Assembly (NCBI GenBank): GCA_948665105.1
Contig: CAPNGW010000105.1
Coordinates: 1-7,644, forward strand
DNA: 7,644 nt
Origin: an uncultured Lachnospiraceae bacterium
Lineage (GTDB): Bacteria; Bacillota; Clostridia; Lachnospirales; Lachnospiraceae
Direction of reading: 5' to 3'
Shown one piece after another: positions 1-4,145 of this stretch (position 1 is its first letter; each line of letters starts with the position of its first letter). The notes beneath the pieces were generated by a model, which did no database searches, was not told the origin of the DNA, and saw only the letters and a list, made by a program, of their open reading frames with translations. The position numbers and the translations under genes are program-made.

Positions 1-650
1 CCCCAGTACCAGGTATTGTCGTAGGTCCAGACGCCCCGGCCCCAGTCCAGCACACCGAAATCCCGGTCCTTGGAGAAGCGATAGGTGTCTGCGCCCAGAG
101 TGATATGCCCGTCAGCGGGGAGACAGTTGATTTTCTGGTTGTAGTAGAAGGCGGTGGGCTTTTTGGCCCAGGGTGTGGCGATGCACATGGTGTCCATGGG
201 GGGCTGGTCCAGGGTAATCTCCCCGTCAAAATCCTTTCCCTGGTAAAACTCTTTGAAGGAAAAGAGAATGCAGCGCTTTCCGGGGGTGGTTTCGTATTTG
301 AGCATCAGTTTCTTGTTCTGGAACTGGGCGTTGCCGTTGCTTGAGTGGGCCGGCAGGTGAAACTTGCCCAGGGGCAGAGGTGTGAGGACGGTTTCCGTAT
401 TCTCCCAGCCTTCTTTGAAATTCAGGAAGGAAACGCTGACCATACCGATGTACCCCAGGTCGGAGATGGTGAAGGCGGCTCCGTAGGAATCGTTGGCGAT
501 GAGATAATAGTCCCATTCCTTGATACGCCATTTGGGCGCTCTGATGTGGGAACGGTCATATTTCCAATAGAGCTGCCGGGCCCAGCCAGGATTGGTGATG
601 TGGCCCTTTTCGTTCAATAACGTCAATGGCTTTGTGATTTCGTTTTGCAT
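1..650 (-). CDS. DUF2804 family protein, 3' end beyond the left edge
   Basis: The minus-strand frame is open from an ATG at 648-650 down to position 1: 216 codons plus two bases with no stop, so the C-terminal part is missing. I recognise the DUF2804 family (usually somewhat over 300 residues) from the N-terminal NEKGHITNPGWAR, the KEWDYYLI segment near residues 44-51, and the DRDFGVLDWGRGVWTYDNTWYW region at about 195-216. There is no signal peptide or membrane segment, so it is probably cytoplasmic. The function of the family is not known to me. The start is supported by AGGAGGT (complement of 657-663), which lies inside the upstream araC-type gene. The 28-nt overlap with that gene suggests one transcript and translational coupling. 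The family call is from memory of the motifs, not from a search. Confidence 0.8.
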   Translation of the reverse strand, partial: MQNEITKPLTLLNEKGHITNPGWARQLYWKYDRSHIRAPKWRIKEWDYYLIANDSYGAAFTISDLGYIGMVSVSFLNFKEGWENTETVLTPLPLGKFHLPAHSSNGNAQFQNKKLMLKYETTPGKRCILFSFKEFYQGKDFDGEITLDQPPMDTMCIATPWAKKPTAFYYNQKINCLPADGHITLGADTYRFSKDRDFGVLDWGRGVWTYDNTWYW

Positions 651-1537
651 GGGCGTACCTCCTTTTTCTCATTATACCTCAAATACTGGACGGGTGTAAA
701 CAGTGTATATTTTTTGAAGACCGTGGAAAAGTAGCTGCTGTCGGAGAAGCTTAAGAGCATGGCTGTCTCTGTCACAGACTTTCCGCTTTCCAAAAGGGAT
801 TTGGAGTACTCAATCTTCTGCTGGTTGATATAACGTCTGGGGGAGATGCCCAGCTGCTTTTTGAATTTCTGCTTAAACTGGGAGCAGGAGAGCTTGGCCA
901 CATTTGCCAGAAGCTCTAAGGAGAGCTCCTGGGTGAGATTTTCCCGGATATAGTCAAGGACGGTGCTGATATCCTCCGAGATGGAGGGGGATTCCTTCTT
1001 GGAATATTCCAGGGTCAGGTGTAAAAACAGCTGTATCAGCGTGGCGGCCAGATAGGGGTTCTCACCGCCATAGGAGAGAGAAAAGGCCTTTTCCAACAGG
1101 GGAAGGGTTTTCTTGATGTCTGTTTTTACCACATGGCGGGGCAGGGCCAGAAGCTGCTTTACCAACGCCTGGGAAGCCTCTGGGGATAGAAACAGCAAAT
1201 CCTTTTCCCTGCTGATATCCAGCTGGAACCAATAGAGCTCTCCCACAGTGACGGGACGTTGGTCGGTGCCGTGAATTTCGTCGGGGAAGGAGACAAACAC
1301 CTCGCCGCCGGAGAAGGAGAAGCGTTCCTCCTTGTTGGCGAAGGAAAAGGTCCCTTGCACCGGCAGGGAAAATTCAAAGGCACTCTTGTGGTAATGCCAG
1401 CTCAGAGAGGAGGTTGCGCTATAGCTGGTGTGGTGTCCCAGCATGCGAAGCCCTGGAATGTGGAGCTGCTCTTGTGTGAGAATCACTTTGTCTTTGTGTA
1501 CTGTGTACTTGTCACACCAATTGAAAGCCTGTTCCAT
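623..1537 (-). CDS. AraC-family transcriptional regulator
   Basis: A 304-residue regulator with the usual two-domain layout. The N-terminal half looks like a cupin-type effector domain: WHYHKSAFEFSLPVQG at about 48-62, then SGGEVFVSFPDEIHG at about 77-90, with histidines and turn glycines typical of AraC_binding/cupin folds. The C-terminal AraC/XylS domain (about 187-290) has two helix-turn-helix units, one around 205-230 (LELLANVAKLSCSQFKQKFKKQ) and one around 254-282 (VTETAMLLSFSDSSYFSTVFKKY). The frame is open 21 codons further upstream to 1600, but I start at 1537 because AAGGAGGG (complement of 1543-1550) sits at ideal distance. The extension would also make protein out of an operator-like inverted repeat. 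It is divergent from the URO-D-fold genes and overlaps the DUF2804 gene. A sugar-responsive activator of this locus is the likely role; the effector is unknown, with rhamnose or a rhamnoside a guess from context. Confidence 0.93.
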   Translation of the reverse strand: MEQAFNWCDKYTVHKDKVILTQEQLHIPGLRMLGHHTSYSATSSLSWHYHKSAFEFSLPVQGTFSFANKEERFSFSGGEVFVSFPDEIHGTDQRPVTVGELYWFQLDISREKDLLFLSPEASQALVKQLLALPRHVVKTDIKKTLPLLEKAFSLSYGGENPYLAATLIQLFLHLTLEYSKKESPSISEDISTVLDYIRENLTQELSLELLANVAKLSCSQFKQKFKKQLGISPRRYINQQKIEYSKSLLESGKSVTETAMLLSFSDSSYFSTVFKKYTLFTPVQYLRYNEKKEVRPCKTKSQSH

Positions 1538-1542
1538 GTGGA

Positions 1543-1550
1543 CCCTCCTT
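1543..1550 (-). promoter_or_regulatory. Ribosome binding site that fixes the araC-type start
   Basis: The minus strand reads AAGGAGGG, then five bases, then ATG at 1537-1535. The match to the anti-Shine-Dalgarno sequence is near perfect. No comparable site precedes the more distal in-frame ATG at 1600, so the shorter protein is preferred. Confidence 0.85.
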
Positions 1551-1561
1551 GCTGCAATATA

Positions 1562-1607
1562 TTTAAAATTGTACTGTGTATTGAATTCATGGAAATACAA
1601 TTTTAAA
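1562..1607. repeat. Perfect 12-bp inverted repeat in the divergent promoter region
   Basis: TTTAAAATTGTA at 1562-1573 is the exact reverse complement of TACAATTTTAAA at 1596-1607. A 22-bp spacer separates them, with an EcoRI-type palindrome GAATTC (1583-1588) near the middle. The arms are 34 bp apart centre to centre, a little over three helical turns, so they lie on roughly the same face of the DNA. The right arm lies between the candidate -35 and -10 of the rightward gene. The left arm lies just upstream of the regulator's leader and contains, on the minus strand, a possible -10 (TACAAT, complement of 1568-1573). An operator for the adjacent AraC protein is the natural reading, although many AraC members use direct repeats. 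Confidence 0.6.
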
Positions 1608-1618
1608 GATTATATAAT
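1590..1618 (+). promoter_or_regulatory. Candidate promoter for the two URO-D-fold genes
   Basis: TATAAT at 1613-1618 is a perfect -10. Seventeen bases upstream, TGGAAA (1590-1595) matches the -35 consensus at four of six positions. A weak -35 is what an activator-dependent promoter would show. Transcription would begin near 1625 and give a leader of about 60 nt ending in AAGGAG (1671-1676), nine bases before the ATG at 1686. Confidence 0.6.
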
Positions 1619-1685
1619 AGAACAATAGAGGTGTCAACTGGGATTTATATGCAAACAGCAGGAGAGAAGAAAGGAGAATACGACG

Positions 1686-2738
1686 ATGTTTGAACCAGAT
1701 TATCGCAATATTGTGGACAGTGCCAGAAATAAGGAGGCTAAGCGTGTGCCCCTCTATGAGCACAATGTGGATTTCGCAAAGATTGGGGAGATCACCGGCA
1801 TTGATATGATGTCCCTGTGGCAGGGGGATGACCGGGAGCTGGAGGAATTTTTCCGGCTGTACTGCAAATTTTTCAAGGATCACGGGTATGATGTTGTGAC
1901 CTTTGAGGCTTGTATCGGACAGGTGATGCCGGGAGCAGGAGCCTTAGGTGACAGTCGTGTGATACCGGTGATACAGGACGAGGAGGATTTTAAGAGCTAT
2001 CCCTGGGATGAGATTGAGAAGTATTATTTTGATGCCAACACCAGATATTTCAAGGCCTTGAGGAAGGCTCTGCCTCAGGGAATGAAGGCCATCGGCGGCG
2101 TGGGAAACGGCATTTTTGAGTGCGTGCAGGATTTGACCGGATACCAGAATCTGTGTTATATTAAGGCAGATGATGATAAGCTGTATGAGGCATTGTTCCA
2201 AAAGGTGGGGCAGACCAATCTGGGAATCTGGAAACGGTTTATGAAGGAATTTTCCGATGTGTACTGCGTGCTGCGGTTCGGGGATGATTTGGGGTATAAG
2301 AGCAATTCCCTTTTGTCCACGGAGGATATTAAGAGCCTGATTTTACCCCAGTATAAGCCCATTGTGGACCTGGTTCACAGCTATGAGAAGCCCTTCCTTC
2401 TCCATTCCTGCGGTAAGATATTCAATGTGATGGAGGATTTGATTGATTACGTGGGCATCGACGCCAAGCATTCCAATGAGGACCAGATTGCCATGTTCCC
2501 GGAATGGGTGGATTTGTATGGGGATAAGATTGGTAACTTTGGGGGCTTTGACATGGACGTGGTGTGCAACTATGGAAGGGAAGAGCTTAGGGAATATATG
2601 CTGGATATTATGAAGAAGTGTCAGCATCGGGGCGGGATTGCCTTTGGCACCGGGAATTCCATTCCGGCTTACGTTCCGGCGGAGAATTACCTTAACATGA
2701 TTGAGGTTGTACGGGAATACCGGGGAGACTATCGGTAA
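1686..2738 (+). CDS. Uroporphyrinogen decarboxylase/MtaA-superfamily protein
   Basis: A 350-residue cytoplasmic protein of the URO-D (TIM-barrel) superfamily, a usual length for the group. Recognisable stretches are FLLHSCGKIFNVMEDLID (about 237-253), IDAKHSNEDQ (258-267), GDKIGNFGGFDMDVVC (279-294) and the C-terminal GGIAFGTGNSIPAYVPAENY (316-335). The His240-X-Cys242 pair matches two zinc ligands of the methylcobamide:coenzyme M methyltransferase (MtaA) branch. The third ligand I expect there, a cysteine in the C-terminal glycine-rich loop, appears to be Asn324. It is unlikely to be heme-pathway HemE: there is no heme gene nearby and the gene sits in a sugar locus. Methyl transfer (for example O-demethylation through a corrinoid protein) is one possibility; the substrate is unknown. 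It starts after AAGGAG at 1671-1676 and ends 47 nt before its paralog, probably in one operon. Confidence 0.85.
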   Translation: MFEPDYRNIVDSARNKEAKRVPLYEHNVDFAKIGEITGIDMMSLWQGDDRELEEFFRLYCKFFKDHGYDVVTFEACIGQVMPGAGALGDSRVIPVIQDEEDFKSYPWDEIEKYYFDANTRYFKALRKALPQGMKAIGGVGNGIFECVQDLTGYQNLCYIKADDDKLYEALFQKVGQTNLGIWKRFMKEFSDVYCVLRFGDDLGYKSNSLLSTEDIKSLILPQYKPIVDLVHSYEKPFLLHSCGKIFNVMEDLIDYVGIDAKHSNEDQIAMFPEWVDLYGDKIGNFGGFDMDVVCNYGREELREYMLDIMKKCQHRGGIAFGTGNSIPAYVPAENYLNMIEVVREYRGDYR

Positions 2739-2785
2739 GGAAGTGATGAACCGGCACCATAAAAATTGCAGAAAGGATTTGCACT

Positions 2786-3745
2786 ATGACAGAGAGAGAA
2801 CGCTTTATCAAAACCTTAAAATGCGAAAAAATCGGGGGAAGAGTGCCCCACTTTGAGCTGGTGTTTTTCCTGACCATGGAGGCTTTTGGGAAAATGCATC
2901 CCCAGCACCGTCTCTACAGCCAGTGGAACCAGATGAGCCATGAGGAGCAGAAGCTGCAAATCAATGACATTGCCGACGTCCTTATCGATACGGCCAGAAA
3001 ATACAACCACAGCGCTATCTTTGTGCAGCATAATCTGGTGGGTGTGGACAATACCCAGTGGCTTTTGGAAGCCATCCGGGAGAAATCCGGGGACGAATAT
3101 TATCTGATGATGCACGGGGATCCCACCTGGGCCATTCCCGACGGAGATTCCATGATGGATTTTGCCGCACAGATGCTGGAGGAGCCGGAGAAGCTCAATG
3201 AGATTTCCAAAAGGCGGGTGGAGGAGCATTACAAAATCGCCCGGGAGCTGGACAAAAGAGGTCATCTTTTGGACGGCTTTACCTTGTGCTCGGATTACTG
3301 CTTCAACGTGAATCCCTTCTTCACCCCTGACCAGTTTGAGGAATTGATTGCGCCGTTTTTAAAGGAGATTATTGATGTTTATCACGATATGGGCTATTAC
3401 GTGATTAAGCATACCGACGGCAACATCATGCCCATTCTTAAGCAGATGGCGGCCTGTGGCATGGATGCCATCCATTCTCTGGACCCACAGGGCGGCGTCA
3501 GCATTCCGGAGGTTCGTAAGATTGTGGGAGACAAGATTGCCCTGGTTGGAAATGTTAACTGCGGCCTTTTGCAGACCGGGACGGATGAGCAATGTGACGG
3601 GGACGTGATGCGCTCCCTGACAGAGGGTATGGCTTCAGGCGGCTATATCTTTTCCACCTCCAACTGCGTATATACCGGCATGCCTTTAAGGCGGTATGAG
3701 CGGATGCTGGAGTTGTGGAGAGAGCACGGGGTATACAAACAGTAG
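2786..3745 (+). CDS. Second, divergent URO-D-superfamily protein
   Basis: A 319-residue protein recognised by the C-terminal half typical of the URO-D fold: LCSDYCFNVNPFFTPDQFEELIAPFLKEIID (about 167-197), VIKHTDGNIMPILKQM (206-221), MDAIHSLDPQGG (226-237) and DKIALVGNVNCGLLQTGT (249-266), ending with GGYIFSTSNCVYTGMP (285-300). Where its neighbour has His-X-Cys, this one has His209-X-Asp211-Gly-Asn, so its metal or substrate site should differ. Cys259 in NVNCG could be a further ligand. There is no signal peptide. The start is set by AAAGGA at 2772-2777, eight bases before the ATG. The gene follows the first paralog and is closed by the hairpin at 3771-3854. The pair may have related but distinct steps, or act on different substrates. 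Decarboxylase or methyltransferase chemistry cannot be decided from sequence alone. Confidence 0.83.
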   Translation: MTERERFIKTLKCEKIGGRVPHFELVFFLTMEAFGKMHPQHRLYSQWNQMSHEEQKLQINDIADVLIDTARKYNHSAIFVQHNLVGVDNTQWLLEAIREKSGDEYYLMMHGDPTWAIPDGDSMMDFAAQMLEEPEKLNEISKRRVEEHYKIARELDKRGHLLDGFTLCSDYCFNVNPFFTPDQFEELIAPFLKEIIDVYHDMGYYVIKHTDGNIMPILKQMAACGMDAIHSLDPQGGVSIPEVRKIVGDKIALVGNVNCGLLQTGTDEQCDGDVMRSLTEGMASGGYIFSTSNCVYTGMPLRRYERMLELWREHGVYKQ

Positions 3746-3748
3746 AAA

Positions 3749-3765
3749 AACGCTCTGGGAGCGTT
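3749..3765 (+). other. Small stem-loop just after the second URO-D-fold gene
   Basis: AACGCTC (3749-3755) pairs with GAGCGTT (3759-3765) across a 3-nt loop, four bases after the stop codon. It is preceded by A residues but followed by CTGATG rather than a T run, so it is not a convincing terminator on its own. It might protect the mRNA 3' end or fold with the larger hairpin downstream. Confidence 0.45.
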
Positions 3766-3770
3766 CTGAT

Positions 3771-3854
3771 GCCATAAAGAAAAGAATACAGCGCGGGTAT
3801 CTGTTTCCAGCCCTTGGACGGCGGACAGATACCTGCGCTGTATTCTTTTATGGC
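3771..3854. terminator. Long bidirectional-type terminator hairpin
   Basis: GGTATCTGT (3796-3804) pairs with ACAGATACC (3825-3833), G3795 makes a G-U pair with T3834, and AGAATACAGCGC (3783-3794) pairs with GCGCTGTATTCT (3835-3846). After a 4-nt bulge (3779-3782), GCCATAAA (3771-3778) pairs with TTTATGGC (3847-3854). The core is about 22 bp with a 20-nt loop, flanked by AAA on the left and TTTT (3846-3849) on the right. This would terminate rightward transcription from the URO-D-fold genes and isolate the rhamnosidase unit. The stem is longer than most intrinsic terminators, so it could also be a copy of a dispersed palindromic repeat. Confidence 0.75.
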
Positions 3855-3885
3855 TTGCGGTTTTCTTAACGATATTACAGACGGA

Positions 3886-4040
3886 CATTTTCAAAATATT
3901 TTAATGTAAATACAATGGACAAATAGAAGGAAATAAATAAAATAAATGTATAAAAATGGAAATATAATTAGCAATATAATACAAAAATGGAAGGATAAAA
4001 CTAGAAAAATACAACAAAAGTGATGGGGAAAAGAAAAAAT
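3886..4040 (+). promoter_or_regulatory. Very A-rich upstream region with operator-like repeats
   Basis: This stretch between terminator and promoter is strongly A-rich on the plus strand and has no gene. It holds ATGTAAATACAATG (3904-3917) and ATGGAAATATAATT (3956-3969), which match ATGGAAATACAATT (1589-1602) at the divergent promoter in 12 and 13 of 14 positions. It also holds a direct repeat AAAAATGGAA (3952-3961 and 3983-3992, 31 bp apart), another AAATACAA core at 4007-4014, and a short AAAT-type tandem tract at 3931-3947. The A-tract at 4029-4039, just ahead of the -35, resembles an UP element. Binding by the AraC protein, DNA curvature, or both are plausible. Low-complexity DNA raises chance matches. 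Confidence 0.45.
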
Positions 4041-4042
4041 GA

Positions 4043-4071
4043 TTGACTAACTATGGGTAAGGTATTATACT
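4043..4071 (+). promoter_or_regulatory. Strong sigma-A-type promoter for the rhamnosidase unit
   Basis: TTGACT (4043-4048) and TATACT (4066-4071) are separated by 17 bp; each matches the consensus at five of six positions. Transcription would start near 4078, leaving a leader of about 68 nt. The ribosome binding site GGGAGGA at 4134-4140 is five bases before the ATG at 4146. An A-tract directly upstream fits an UP element. Confidence 0.8.
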
Positions 4072-4084
4072 TATGTTAAAAATA

Positions 4085-4106
4085 TATTGGCAGATGTATT
4101 GGACAG
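4085..4106 (+). repeat. Short direct repeat in the rhamnosidase leader
   Basis: TATTGGCAG (4085-4093) and TATTGGACAG (4097-4106) are near-identical with a 12-bp period. They lie just downstream of the predicted transcription start. A bound protein here would block elongation or initiation, so it could be an operator. The repeats are short and could be chance. Confidence 0.3.
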
Positions 4107-4145
4107 GTAAAAGGATAACTTGTCACGAAGAGTGGGAGGAGAGCG

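Noticed and set aside
1538..1600. In-frame 21-residue N-terminal extension of the AraC protein starting at 1600
   Set aside because: It has no good ribosome binding site, would cover the inverted repeat, and the internal ATG at 1537 has a near-perfect one.
1686..2738. Annotation as hemE, true uroporphyrinogen decarboxylase
   Set aside because: The His-X-Cys motif, the paralog next door and the sugar-use context fit the broader superfamily better than the heme enzyme.
2816..3265. 149-codon open frame on the minus strand inside the second URO-D-fold gene
   Set aside because: It is antisense to a recognised gene, and I see no domain in its translation.
3643..3894. 83-codon open frame crossing the terminator region on the minus strand
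   Set aside because: It runs through the long hairpin and into the end of a plus-strand gene, and has no domain. It arises from the palindrome and the shadow of the gene.
1538..4145. Possible catabolite-repression (cre-type) sites in the two intergenic spacers
   Set aside because: I looked for a TGNAANCGNTNNCA-like palindrome in both spacers and found none good enough to report.
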